A stretch of DNA of 50,780 bases from Chara braunii (lineage: Eukaryota > Streptophyta > Charophyceae > Charales > Characeae). Shown here piece by piece: positions 1 through 10,110 of the stretch; within the stretch, counting starts at the first letter, position 1; each line of letters begins with the position of its first letter. The DNA lies in contig BFEA01000628.1 of the NCBI GenBank assembly GCA_003427395.1, forward strand, positions 662,544-713,323, read 5' to 3'. The notes beneath the pieces are model-generated. The model was not told the DNA's origin, did not search any database, and worked only from the letters and a program-made list of their open reading frames with translations. The translations under genes and the position numbers were made by a program.

Positions 1-37
<37 letters not shown>
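1..37. repeat. A-homopolymer at window start
   Basis: A run of 37 A, with a further A-run at about 43-52. It may be a retroposed tail or low-complexity DNA. Nothing assigns it to a specific element. Confidence 0.9.
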
Positions 38-39
<2 letters not shown>

Positions 40-169
40 CCGAAAAAAAAAAATATTATAGAGAAAAATAAACTAAACAACATTTGCCTGGATATATGGA
101 TCAGGGATGGCCCTTTTGCAGCCCTTGTGCCGTAGATAATTGGCTTGTTTACTTTGACGTTTCTTTGGA

Positions 170-198
170 TTTGTAATTTGTAATTTGTAATTTGTAAT
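170..198. repeat. TTTGTAA short tandem repeat (4 units)
   Basis: Four direct 7-bp units of TTTGTAA lie end to end. The unit has the length of plant telomere repeats but not their sequence (TTTAGGG), so I treat it as a microsatellite. The rest of 38-893 shows no convincing gene; the small + strand ORF at 573-887 has no recognisable motif. Confidence 0.85.
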
Positions 199-893
199 GC
201 GTTTTTGGAGTAACCGAACGGGGACTCGAACCTGGGATAGTTAGACGAAGAGGCCTTGAATTTGCCGATGTGTTCGCGGTCCACTTGAGTCGGGCTGCGA
301 ACCGGGTACCTTCGATAGGTAGATGGATGGATAGGTAAGTACCGGTATAGGAATATATGTTTTTTCTCGCGAAAAGTATTGGGTCGTAGAATAGGACAGA
401 GGGGATGGTACTTGGTACGGAGATGCGTCAAGTAGACATGGGTGTCATGGTACTGGGTTGAACCCATAATAGTAGAGTCTGCGTCATTTTCGGTCCTTCC
501 GTCCTTTTGGACATTATCGCGGCCAAAGACCGCGGGGCGTGCGGCTAGTTGCTTCGTGACTAGTAGAACACTGTGTGGGTTTTTTTGCCGCTTACGTCAC
601 AAAGCCTCACCGTGTTGAAAACCGGGTTTTTCCCAGGAGTTGACGATTCTTATGTTTCTACTGTGATGTACAACTTTGACTTGTCTCTTTCGTGTGATCG
701 GTCAGTGTGTTGTGTGTTGCCAAGTGCAGTCATTGTTTACTTCCATCAACTAGCTCTGCAACCTACTCGGCGATTGTACCTAGAAGAGGTGGCGGTGTGT
801 TACTCGAATGAAGTGCTGACATGTGAGAAGGTTTTGAAGACCGTCGTGAACAGGAGTGCGGTGGACGGCGAGTGTGAGGGAGCTTGAGTGGAA

Positions 894-1031
894 ATGGAAA
901 TTGGAGAGACGAAAATGAGTGACGGATCAGGAGAACGGAAGTCCGACGTGGGGACATCGAAACCCCCTGTAGACAGTCAGAAATGTTTCAAGTGCGGTGA
1001 AGTAGGGCATTATGTGAGATATTGTGCCTAA
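894..1031 (+). pseudogene. CCHC zinc-knuckle fragment (gag-like C-terminus)
   Basis: A 45-codon open stretch ends in CFKCGEVGHYVRYC-A-stop, an exact C-x2-C-x4-H-x4-C zinc knuckle. This motif is typical of the nucleocapsid part of retroelement Gag proteins and of some cellular RNA-binding proteins. The reading frame upstream of the ATG is not convincing, no protease or RT follows, and the sequence turns AT-rich straight after the stop. I read it as the 3' end of a truncated + strand gag, unrelated by strand to the minus-strand element beside it. A genuine small CCHC protein exon cannot be excluded. Confidence 0.5.
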
Positions 1032-1055
1032 TTCTGGCAGTCTCGGGTGTTGGAA

Positions 1056-1080
1056 TAAATACACTGAGTATTTATCCAAG
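1056..1080. other. AT-rich hairpin
   Basis: GGAATAAATAC and GTATTTATCC are complementary arms, apart from one extra A, around a 4-5 nt loop. It sits just after the CCHC fragment. Function is unknown; it could be a terminator-like or foldback structure. Confidence 0.4.
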
Positions 1081-1198
1081 AATACCTTCATTCAAAGAGT
1101 CTGCTATTGAATCTCAATTTCTAAGGTATATGAACAATACACTATAGTAATTGAGAATTGATTTCAATTTCAATTAATTGTGGTTTCTAGTTCGTGAG

Positions 1199-1272
1199 TG
1201 GGCGAGGAGGGATTCAAAACCCCGACATCGTGGTTCGTAGCCACGTGCGCTAATCCACTGAGCTATAAGCGA
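1199..1272 (-). pseudogene. tRNA-Arg(ACG)-like sequence, acceptor stem broken
   Basis: On the minus strand the order is TAGCTCAGTGG (D-arm, A-box), a perfect 5-bp anticodon stem CGTGG/CCACG with loop CTACGAA (anticodon ACG), a 5-nt variable loop, a T-arm GGGGTTTTGAATCCCTC whose T-loop has TTT where tRNAs have TTC, then CTCGCCC-A. The 3' acceptor strand CTCGCCC would need GGGCGAG, but the 5' side reads TCGCTTA and does not pair. It resembles plastid-type tRNA-Arg(ACG), from memory. It abuts the 3' region shared by the two large elements, where element 2 instead runs into its LTR. It is most likely a tRNA pseudogene fused to element 1, not a working tRNA. Confidence 0.6.
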
Positions 1273-3619
1273 CGTCCCCGTCGCTTCGCCAAATCAGAAA
1301 GCTATAAATTCATTCGCACTCCAAATGCTGATGAAAACTGGACCAATCCGATTAGCCGACAAACACAGGGTAGAGGCCTCCATCAAACCATGCCTTCACA
1401 ACTATATGCTGCCATGTTCCTAACCCGGGTCCCTCGCCGCCCAGACATTAGGACACTGACATCATAAGTTTCAAAGGACTTCCCAATCGTCCTCTTCCCG
1501 GTCCTAGACAACCTTCGGCTTCTCGTTGGGTGTCCCTAGTCCTGGCTAAAACTAGGGACGCGGGCCTTCATCGAGACCTTTGAAGGCATTCCCGCCTTTC
1601 TTCTCAGAAAACCTCTCGCAATCAAGTACGCATAAGTATATATGTATACTTAATATCCACTCAACTATTTCTGCAGTCTAGTACAGAAAGGTTAGGCCTC
1701 CACCTTGGTCCACCATAGCCTGGCTGATCGGACCAGGACTACGGCCCACCGCATTGTTATTTAACGGCAGTACCCTCATTGGTTACGCAACAATAGGTTT
1801 TCTCCTGATAAGCATTCAATCAGGATTTCCCAGAAATTCTCAACCATCACCATCCCGCGGAGTAATTTCACTTGGGCGGGCAACTCCCCTTAAACTCTTA
1901 CCCCGCGGTCCCGCAGCCAGGTTGCGCTGGCTCACAGCCATCAAATGGGGTTACGCCCTAGAGGTACTAACATTTATCGTTTAGCTTGTTATTCCTCAAT
2001 ATGTCTTAGAACTAGCACAAGTGGTTAGACGGGGGCGTCGCAAAACCAATCACGGGCCCACTGCGAGGTTACGCAGGGGTCTGAAGGCATTTATCAGCTC
2101 TCCCACGAAAAGCATGGCATCCTTCGCACAATCACAAACAAAATCCGCTAGGTCCACAAGGTCATGACCCCTGACTTGATCAGAGCCAGCAGCCACCCGT
2201 CCCGAGACTTCTCTCGCCCTGCACTCTTTTGCGACTTTCTCAAACATCTCAAGCAAACGTGGTCTCTTTTCGTCAGACTTTATCAGCTCAAAGGCTGCTT
2301 ACCATGCCCTTAAATCCATTAACCACCTTTCACATTAAAGAGGTCTCTCTCAATAGGTCTCCCAGCCACCCCTCTCTTCCTAGGATGAGCCACCACACGG
2401 CCCTTTTTAAAACACCCCCTCTTTTTGGGGATGAGTCTTCCCTTTTTGGGGATGAGTCTTCCAATAGATAACATTATCACCTTCCTTAATCTGAGGGGGT
2501 CTCAATCATAGAACAACTCAACCATAGAACAACTCAAACTGAGAGGCCTACTTATGGGTCCTCTCCACAACTCAACCACGAACCGACTCAGCTGAGGGGC
2601 CGGCTTATGGGCCCTCTTCGCAACTCAACCAGAAAACATCCGGCATGGTAAGTATTCGAGTCTCAGAGACTCGCAAAATCCCTTAGGATTCTCACACTTT
2701 TGTCACACAACAAACTGCACTACCTCTCCTTATACTCGGCCCTATCACCCGCCCGTGGGCAGATCGCACGAGTATACCGGAGAGTATACAGTTCACATCC
2801 ATTCATTCTGACAAAATTCACACAAAATCACCATTCATCAGGATAAAGTCCACACATGTGAGAGTGATTGTGATCGTCATATACAAAAGACAGTCTCGGA
2901 CAAGACCTCAACTCAATATATACACAGGGGTACAATACCCCAACTCAAGCGAGAGCCAAATGTCTTGAATTACATATATACACTAGGAGTTGAACAATCT
3001 CAACTCAAATCGTCTCTAGTGTCACACAAGAACAAATGCGATCTCCCTGACCAAAGCTATAGCTAAAACAGTTTGATCACGACGTAACCATACTTCCCAA
3101 TCCGAGGGGCCCAAGTAATCCATGACATATCCGGAAATCCAAAGAAGAGTAAGGCTAGAAGTCGCCCATACACCAGTCCTGCAACTCCCTCCCGTGGCTA
3201 GATGGCCTATCTCCCCCATGTTGAGGTTCCTTCCCAAACGTTTCCTACCTATATGTATATCTTGGCCTAGGCATGCCGTAGGTCTCATATCTTCTTCTCT
3301 CGATCAAATCTTCCTAATGGAACAGATCCCTACCTCGTAACAATGCCCTTAGGGTCACTCCTTGCCCCATCTACTTGGGACATCCCAATAACATGATGTG
3401 AGGCAGACCTAACATACCCCATATATACAACTATTCTATTGGGGTTCCTCCTGCCTACAACTTAAGTTACCTTACCGGACCATTATTACGAAAATCCTTT
3501 CCCTCTGTACGCTGTGCCTTTCTACAACAGCTATACGATTGGGAGTTCTTGCTTGCATTTACAGTCTGCTTAAATTTTCAGCCCCTTCTCACACAAACCC
3601 TTCTCCTTCACGACTACAT
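1267..3619 (-). mobile_element. Element 1: 3' non-coding region
   Basis: This stretch is collinear with 21490-23490 of element 2. Both carry the same succession, including AAGCGAYGTCCCCGTCGC, a 'TAAGTATATATGTATACTTA' palindrome, the words GTCCTAGACAACCTTCGG and the 'CCCGTGGGCAG' segment. On the minus strand it lies downstream of the Gag ORF at 3620-5134. It holds GC-rich hairpins at 2413-2428, 2541-2564 and 2594-2616. It has no convincing ORF; the short frames shown by translation lack motifs. The left end meets a tRNA-like sequence where element 2 has its 3' LTR, so the 3' LTR of element 1 is missing. Confidence 0.75.
2405..2620. repeat. Array of short G/C-arm hairpins (element 1)
   Basis: Successive stem-loops include CCCCC-TCTTTTT-GGGG (2413-2428), GAGAGG-CCTACTTATGGGT-CCTCTC (2541-2564) and GAGGGGCC-GGCTTATG-GGCCCTC (2594-2616). 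The arms differ from copy to copy but remain complementary, while the CTTATGGG core is shared by the last two. The matching part of element 2 has a related array. Confidence 0.6.
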
Positions 3620-5134
3620 TCATGAGGTAGTGCCTAACGCTCCCTCTCGCTGCAAAGCCTCCTTCCGTGTTCCCCCAGGGATGGTTGGGTCGATGCGCTC
3701 CCCAACCCTGTCGAAAACACCTCCCTCAATATTTGTCCTTATCAGACCGCTTACTTCATTGGCCCTTCGTTCTCGACAAAACTTCATTATGTGCCCTTCC
3801 TTGGCACAATGTCTACAAATGTCTTCTCCCCACCCTGCTTTCTTCCCTCCAGAGCCACCTTTGTCGCCATTGCATTCCCTATCTCCGTACCCCTCATCCC
3901 GACAACCCTTTTCAACTTTTCGCTTGTGACCCCCTCCACCGGCCACGTGGCCTTCCGCCGCTTGTGGTAGCGGTGGCTGCAATGGCCCTATACACAACGC
4001 TGGTTGAAACTGGACTGCAGGAGGCCTAGGTGGCATCATACCCAGTTGTGGGCCCAAACAAACGCCTTGTACACAGGGCAGATATGAATTATATATGGGC
4101 CTTGGTCCCACTTGACCGTATGGCGTCCACGACCCATATAATGCCCGCTCACTTGGCGGAGGCCTTGCCTGTGCTGGCTCTCCTACCAATTCTTGTGGGG
4201 TGGCCCCTCCCTGCCGCATGCCCTGCCCCTTTCCGGTACCTTGGCCTTTCAGGGCCCGATTCCTCGCCTTCCGCTGAGCCTTCGTCAACTTAAGAGGTTT
4301 AGGCTTCCCTCTTTCACCTATCACCCCCTCTTCTTGACTTCCTCGAGGGGTGCGGCCAATCTTTCCCCAACGATCCAATACCACATTTATCCAGTGCTTT
4401 GGCCACCACTCACTCTCTTGCCTCCCTTGACCTGCAGCCAAGGGTACTTCCCCGCCAATGGGCCCTCCCTCTGGCTCAGGCACAATAACAGGTGGAGCCA
4501 TACTGGGTTCTTGCTCCTTCTTGATCGCAATGACCCCCTCACCTTCACCTCTTTCCGGGGCGCAAGCTCGTCCTCGCGGGGCCTTCTTGTGGGGGAGTAG
4601 CTCCTGATAATCCATCCTTGCCTCTGCCTCGCCTCTCGCAGTCGGCTCACTCGATGCTCCCTCAGAGGCCTCCCTTTTGCCATTCCTGGCCTCTTCCAAC
4701 CGTGCTAACCTTTCTTCTAACATCCCAACTTGTCTTTGTAACCCATTTAACTCCACTTGCGATGGTGCGCCAACAACTGGTGGCACAGAACATTCCCCAC
4801 GTTGGCCTTCTATTCCATCTTCTGGGAATCTTAGCCTCAAGGAACTCTCCAACTCATCCCACATTTTCGCTTTCTGCTTGAGGGTGTACACCTCCTCACT
4901 TAGCCTTTCACAAACGAACAAGGGGAGTATGTACCACATCGCTTTCTTGTCCCACGCCTTCATAAGGCAAAAATCCTTAAATTCACGCAGAAAGCTAGAT
5001 AAGTCCCTTCCTTGGAACAGCAGGGCACGGAGAGCCCGGGGCATTGACTCTTGCAACGCTTCACGCAGCAGCACCTTCATAAGACATGAATTCCTCCAAA
5101 GCAAGATTTTGGCGAAGCCGCTTTCTTCCGCCAT
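3620..5134 (-). CDS. gag: Gag-like protein of element 1 (capsid-like, coiled coil, CCHC)
   Basis: An open frame of 504 residues starts at the first ATG after an in-frame stop about 40 bases upstream. Residues about 45-104 resemble a Gag capsid segment (SFLREFKDF, a Trp-rich middle, then WDELESSLRLRF). A heptad-like coiled coil follows at about 129-150, then a basic and proline-rich region containing LTKAQRKARN, then the zinc knuckle CRHCAKEGHIMKFC at about 438-451 and a tail of the form GLI..N..GG..DR.GE.I...GG.R. The LTKAQRK motif, the knuckle and the tail are shared with the gag of element 2, and the coiled coil with element 2's 3' ORF. In the family, Gag forms the intracellular particle that packages element RNA. 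Protease, RT and integrase are absent downstream, so this copy would depend on another element's enzymes. The uninterrupted frame contrasts with the decayed element 2. Confidence 0.75.
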   Translation of the reverse strand: MAEESGFAKILLWRNSCLMKVLLREALQESMPRALRALLFQGRDLSSFLREFKDFCLMKAWDKKAMWYILPLFVCERLSEEVYTLKQKAKMWDELESSLRLRFPEDGIEGQRGECSVPPVVGAPSQVELNGLQRQVGMLEERLARLEEARNGKREASEGASSEPTARGEAEARMDYQELLPHKKAPRGRACAPERGEGEGVIAIKKEQEPSMAPPVIVPEPEGGPIGGEVPLAAGQGRQESEWWPKHWINVVLDRWGKIGRTPRGSQEEGVIGERGKPKPLKLTKAQRKARNRALKGQGTGKGQGMRQGGATPQELVGEPAQARPPPSERALYGSWTPYGQVGPRPIYNSYLPCVQGVCLGPQLGMMPPRPPAVQFQPALCIGPLQPPLPQAAEGHVAGGGGHKRKVEKGCRDEGYGDRECNGDKGGSGGKKAGWGEDICRHCAKEGHIMKFCRERRANEVSGLIRTNIEGGVFDRVGERIDPTIPGGTRKEALQREGALGTTS

Positions 5135-6062
5135 GACGCTGACAGCAACCTGACACGCATAGCGGGCAATAGATCACCAAAAGTGATTCAAGTAAGCTCA
5201 GGTAGGCAAAGGCAAACTGCGAACACTCAAATCACACTACCTACCATTTTTCTCACGCAATCAGGCCTCAACCCCCAGTTACCCTGACGCTTACCTTTAT
5301 AACTACGGTAATGGGTAGCGGGGCGACCCCAGTCAGCTTGAGGTCAAAAGAGGCGCATTTAGTGGGACGAGAAGGCATCCCCTATCGGCCTACTGTTGCC
5401 CAAGCTTCTCCCAGCGCTCATCTGCTGTCCCATACGTCCAGTTCAAGCCTATCACATGGGGCAGACCTCATACCTTCATATCTTATATAACTGAAACGGC
5501 CGCTGAGAACCCAGACTCAAAGATCTTAGTCCATATTCATAAAGCCTTCAGCTTCCTTAGCCTAACTCTCCGCGAAGTCCTCCAACGACTTTTACTATAG
5601 TAGGCCTCTTTGCTCGTCCCCGGCCCTACTCTAAGCCCAAAGTATCCCATCGCTCTCCTGGTCACTCAGATGACTCCTTTAGCCATAATGGGGACCTTAC
5701 GAGGCTAACTCCCTCAACCAACATGCCCAGCCACATTGGCATCATCTCGTACCGCCTCAACCATATCAATTATGCAAAGCATCGCCCGAGCGAGTCAACT
5801 ATCAGGGTCAAAAGGGGCACCAACTCCAACTGTCATCACGCTAGTTAGGGTACGTAAGTACATAGTCAACACGCTTACCACTTTCGAAACATCCTTACTT
5901 CATTGAGCAACGTCAACTCACGTAGTCACTCTCACTCGCTTTTTATCCAATACCATCAACCGATCAATCCGTAGACGCTCGATCAAGCTTCTTTCTTTGC
6001 CTATTTTCTTGCAATTCCATACCCGGATGTCGTTCCATCAGGGATAACGGTAGGCAACCGTC
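5135..6062 (-). other. Element 1 leader between PBS and gag
   Basis: About 930 bases with no ORF of note. The part nearest the PBS (about 6015-6062, CATACCCGGAT..CGTTCCA) matches 33264-33310 beside the PBS of element 2, so both elements share a leader. The remainder is longer than the 300-bp leader of element 2 and may contain the remains of an N-terminal gag portion; I could not align one. Confidence 0.5.
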
Positions 6063-6081
6063 ATCCCCGGCAACGGCGCCA
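6063..6081 (-). promoter_or_regulatory. Primer-binding site (tRNA-Asp type), element 1
   Basis: The + strand reads ATCCCCGGCAACGGCGCCA, which is the 3' end of plant tRNA-Asp including the final CCA's last bases as I know it; the minus strand therefore reads TGGCGCCGTTGCCGGGGAT. Two bases separate it from the LTR edge (TGTCGAG on +). This fixes the element's direction as minus and LTR A as its 5' LTR. Confidence 0.85.
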
Positions 6082-7140
6082 CCTGTCGAGCGCATCGATC
6101 CGGCACCACACATGGGAAAGCGGGACCCTCTCGGCCGTGTCACGCAGGAGTGTGACCAACCTCGTCACGAACACACAAATGGAGCTTCCTTAGGCCGCTC
6201 CGGCTGAGTGCGCCAGCCATACCTCTCGCGATCCCCTGTGAGAGGATAGGGCCTACGCGAGGCACAACTTACCTCCACCTTACGGGAGTTGTCACCTCCC
6301 TTCGGTGGGCGTATCCCAGTCCACAGTACGAAAGCGAATCAGTTGCAATCGCAGAGGTGGACCAGCCGAGGACGTTTCTCGTTCGTTGTAGTATAGCGGG
6401 TACGCGCGGTAACACGCCAATCAGACCCGCACGTGAACCGACATCTTGGGGGGCTGAGGTCCCAAGCGCGGTCCGACGTCGCTCGACTAGGACGCATCCT
6501 ACACACCACGCGCACACGACTTTACGAACACAAAAATAAAATACACGCACACACACATACGAAACGACACAACATAAACAACGCGACAACGCTCCTAGCC
6601 CCTCGGTAGCCAACCCATAACTTTCCAATGTGGAAATCGAATAAGCGTTGCGTGCAAGACTTAGGTTAAAACCGCGCGGACACATGGCTATCTCATATCG
6701 ACTCGCAATGCAAACGTGGGCAAGGAGTCGCAATGATGACGTACTATGTAGTGCCCATGATCAAGCGGTCCTTCGTGGATCCGAGTACCGCTTATGATAC
6801 TCAAGTGTCAGACTCGAAGTGTCGTGAGGGTCTAATCCTTCACGACATTGCACGGCTGACGGAATAGTCGTGCAACCGCCGTGAGACCTCCGGTCTTGGG
6901 TCTGAGCATCTCGGTACGCAAGGCAAATAGGCTCTGCACGGGGGCAAATTCCTTCCCTGCAGAGTCTAGGGCTTGGGATGTCCTTGACAAGGACCTTGAA
7001 TCCCGGCCCAGGACCAACGTCCGACTTATAAAAATCTCTAAAAAGCAAAAACGATAAAAGGAGATCTTCCTTTTCTCTCAAATCATAACCTGGTTAGCCC
7101 TTGAGCACGATTATAGTAAGTCGCGCACATACCCACGGCA

Positions 7141-7181
7141 CATATAAATATATATATATAAGGCTTATTTATATAGGACTA
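7141..7181 (-). promoter_or_regulatory. Possible TATA region of LTR A
   Basis: On the minus strand this AT tract reads TATATAAA-like (CCTATATAAATAAGCC followed by TATATATATA). The corresponding part of LTR C has a shorter AT tract at about 34960-34980. The orientation fits transcription towards the PBS. There is no direct evidence of a start site. Confidence 0.25.
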
Positions 7182-7539
7182 TCACTTCTCACAGTCACAG
7201 TGGGACTCCTCTCAGCCATATATGTATGTCATCGCAGACAGTCACATCCAGAAGCCGAACCACAACCATACCTGCAACCACATCAAAGATTCATCCAAAA
7301 GTTCACACACTACACGGGGTCAACTTCAACCATCCCTTGCACTCATACCCCTCGATTTAGCCATACAAGCCTCACTCGTGCAACTCTTAAATAAATACTC
7401 AGTACTTTTGTTGGATGACCATTCAATAAAGTCTGGGTAAAAACACAACCAAACAGTTCAATCACAAGGCTAAAGCCTTTAGGTTGAGTGACAGGAGTGG
7501 ATTGGAGTTGAATCGTAAACCGACGGATCGGCAACCGAC

Positions 7540-7558
7540 CTGTTATCAGTGATAACAG
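7540..7558. promoter_or_regulatory. Conserved perfect palindrome in LTR A
   Basis: CTGTTATCAGTGATAACAG has two 9-bp arms around one base. The 17-bp core recurs unchanged in LTR B (16169-16185) and the whole 19-mer in LTR C (35363-35381), each just after a CCGACGRATCGGCAACCGAC block. A protein-binding site is the likely reading. Confidence 0.5.
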
Positions 7559-7849
7559 AACTTCAAGATGATCCACGTAGGATCAAAGCTGAAACTAGCC
7601 CAAATCCTGAATCAAACGGTCCAGAGGACCTGTAACACATGACACGCCAATCCCCAGGCTAGATCCATAAGCTCATGGAGAATAATCCCCATTCCACGAT
7701 CCCACTGAAGTATCCTAATTAGCCAAGCCTAGATGTACCTTTAAGCCAGCGCCCAAATCAAAGGTAGATTCTGACACAATCTCCCCTATACAGGATGGAT
7801 CATCAAAATCGCCTCCTATCAAAATATAATCTATCTCCTTTAAACTAGG

Positions 7850-8290
7850 AAAATTTCGTCCGCGCTTCCCGTAGGACAAGTGCCTTTCCAGAAATTATAT
7901 AAGTCCAAATATGAAAGCAGAAAATAATCTCTAACTGTAGAAAGTCAAAATTTGTCTAATTCCCTGAATTATTAAAAATTTGAGCAGCACTCTCTTTAGA
8001 AAAGTGTTATTCCATAATTTATACAAAGCTAAGTCCACAATTTATACAGTTCTCAAAGTCCAATTTTGTCTAACTCCTTGAATTAGAAAAAAATTGGGCA
8101 GCACTCCCTTTAAGAAAGGAGACTTTCTGGATTTTTACTATGTCAGATATAATGAAAAAAAATGAACTTGGACAAGGTAAAAAATTGACTAACTCATTGA
8201 ATTTGTGGAAATTTCGGCAACGCTTCCCGTAGAGAAAGTAGCTTGTCAAAATTTATACAAAACCAAGTACAAAAAATGATCCCTGAAAAT
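7850..8290. repeat. About 120-bp tandem subrepeats with internal hairpins (LTR A)
   Basis: Four diverged units start at AAATTTCG/AAAATTTG and contain GCAGCACTCCCTTTA or GCGCTTCCCGTAG near 7852, 7976, 8090 and 8210. Each carries a purine/pyrimidine stem such as CTCCCTTT..AAAGGAG. LTRs B and C have five units of the same kind. Confidence 0.65.
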
Positions 8291-8554
8291 GCAAGAATTG
8301 ACCTAAGTAAAAAAAACTATCACAGAAAATGCAGGAATTGAAACTAACTCCTATCGCTCTAGCACGTGGCGAGCAACTAAAGCAACTACCTATCAAACTA
8401 AAACTCAGACCAAGCAGTAACCTCACTCAGCCACATGCAGGCCAAACCACAAAGGTAAGTACTCTCACCACCCCCAAGTCAACCTGAACAACCAATAGTT
8501 CATGATCTCTCAATGATTTAACCCTTTGTACCCAGCTTACATAAGGCATACGTC

Positions 8555-9507
8555 AGGGCACCTCAACTTACAGAGCGGGCCCAACTTAGCCGGCCTAAAG
8601 TAAGAATACCTAAACTTATAGAGCGTTCTGACTCAGCCAAGTATACACAAACAGAGAGCACAACTACTTTTCTCTTCCTTTGGGCATACGACTAAGCCAT
8701 CCATCTAAGAAACAATACTTAGTTGCCCTGAACTGTTTAATATCCAAGTTTTATATATTATTCTGAACTTAGTCTTCAAGCTGGGCGTAGGACTGAGTCA
8801 TTCATCTTAGAAACAATGCTCAGCCGGCCCAAGTTACCTTTAATTATATTCTTAATTGTACTCTCTTCAATTTACAATAAGCTATAGTCAGACCATCCAA
8901 TCTTGTGGAACCCGTGTCTGACTAGCCTGTTCTTAATAAAATAATAATAACATATAGCCAGATTATAACCCTTGGGTTCCAACATGTGCGAGGCTTTCAG
9001 TCAAACCCCCTGAACTTACAGAAGGGTCTGCCTCTCCACCTGATTCCTTTCTCTCTGAGCCTTCCTGTGTGTGGCATTGGGTCAAGCCCCCTGAACTTAT
9101 AGAAGGGTCTGCCCTTTGTCAGGTTCATTCCCTTAAAACGAAAACAGAAAGAGACTGAGCCACCTGAACTTACAGAACAATTCGGCCCCCTCGTTCAGAA
9201 CCAAAAGAAACTCAGGCAAACCCGAAGAAAACAAGGAAGCTCAAGGCACCAAAACTTATTGAGCGCCCTGAGTTCCTGAAAGTCGATCACAAACTAACCC
9301 CTTGCAAATCAGAGCAGTCAGGACACCTAAACTAAAAGAGCGTTCCGACCCTCCACGCAACTCACAGCACCGGGTCTCCCTAAACTTATGGGGACATCCC
9401 AGCCTCGGGAGCTTCAGACTACCTAAACTTATAGAGCAGCTTGGTGCTCCACGCAAGCCAAAGTAAACAAAGCGTTGGGCTTCCCAAAACTTATGGGGAC
9501 CTCCCTG
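8555..9507. repeat. Hairpin array with core AACTTAYAGAG (LTR A)
   Basis: At least ten copies share a core close to CCTRAACTTAYAGAG or AACTTATGGGG, at about 8555, 8603, 8998, 9079, 9153, 9240, 9317, 9371, 9412 and 9474. The bases on each side differ between copies but tend to pair with each other, for example CTCAAGGCAC/GCGCCCTGAG, GTCAGGACAC/GCGTTCCGAC and GGGTCTCCC/GGGACATCCC. Two copies of the B/C-type hairpin (GAAACAAT core) also occur at 8689-8727 and 8791-8828, and a related one at 8888-8925. Confidence 0.65.
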
Positions 9508-10110
9508 TCTTCACGACCCAATCAAATCACCCACAATAATGTCTTCCTCCCAACCTTCTCCCAGATGCAGTCCCTTTTTGTTCACAATCTGCTTTCAGAC
9601 AACCAACAAATCTGAAGCTGAAATTGCACACACATTCCTTTACTTGGTCTGAGTTCAAATCCTGAAAGTCAAAACAAAGTCAAAGTACAGGATTCACGCC
9701 ATACACTCAACCAACCCATAGAAAGGTATACAGCTAGGGGTTACAGTTGGTTTTATAGAGGGTGTCAGGGAATTACCACTCAGTTCCCTGCCTCCAGGAC
9801 TCCTCCTGAGTCCCGGCAGAGCTCGCGCAATCGGTGGGGTAACCTCCCACAAGGCCTTGCGGCGGTCTTACGGGCTGCAATCCCGCCTGCCGCCTTCCTC
9901 TCAGAACCACCAGACTAGACTTAGATTAAGAAGGGCAGGAAGAGAAGGTTTAGACTCTCAGATCCAAGGAGGGTGCTCTCAGACTCGCAGGAGAGGGCCT
10001 TGATACCTTCGACGCCTGAGGGTCCCGCAATGGCGGCCAAATGGCTGCAGCAACTCGGTCAACTGAAGTCAAATGCCACAGTCAACCCTCTGATGCCCTC
10101 CTAGTTCATG

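Larger units (their letters stand above)
6084..10110 (-). mobile_element. LTR A: 5' LTR of element 1 (partial or strongly diverged at its far end)
   Basis: It begins at TGTCGAGCGCATC next to the PBS and is collinear with LTR B (from 15252) and LTR C (from 33330). Shared landmarks are CGCCAGCCATACC...AGGATAGGGCCTACGCGAGGCAC, the 'ACGACACAACATAAACAACG' segment, a conserved palindrome at 7540-7558, the roughly 123-bp subrepeats, and the block GGCAGAGCTC-CGCAATCGGTGGG near 9820. Recognisable similarity fades at about 10110, where B and C run on for almost 3 kb, so this LTR is truncated or replaced there. It is far more diverged from B and C than they are from each other. Confidence 0.75.

Noticed and set aside
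207-240. Perfect B-box-like word (minus strand GGTTCGAGTCC) suggesting a tRNA or a PBS
   Set aside because: No pairing T-stem, anticodon arm or acceptor can be built around it, and no LTR edge is visible beside it.
3549-4881. Several + strand ORFs of 80-160 codons
   Set aside because: They are antisense to the gag ORF at 3620-5134; composition mirrors it and they carry no motif.
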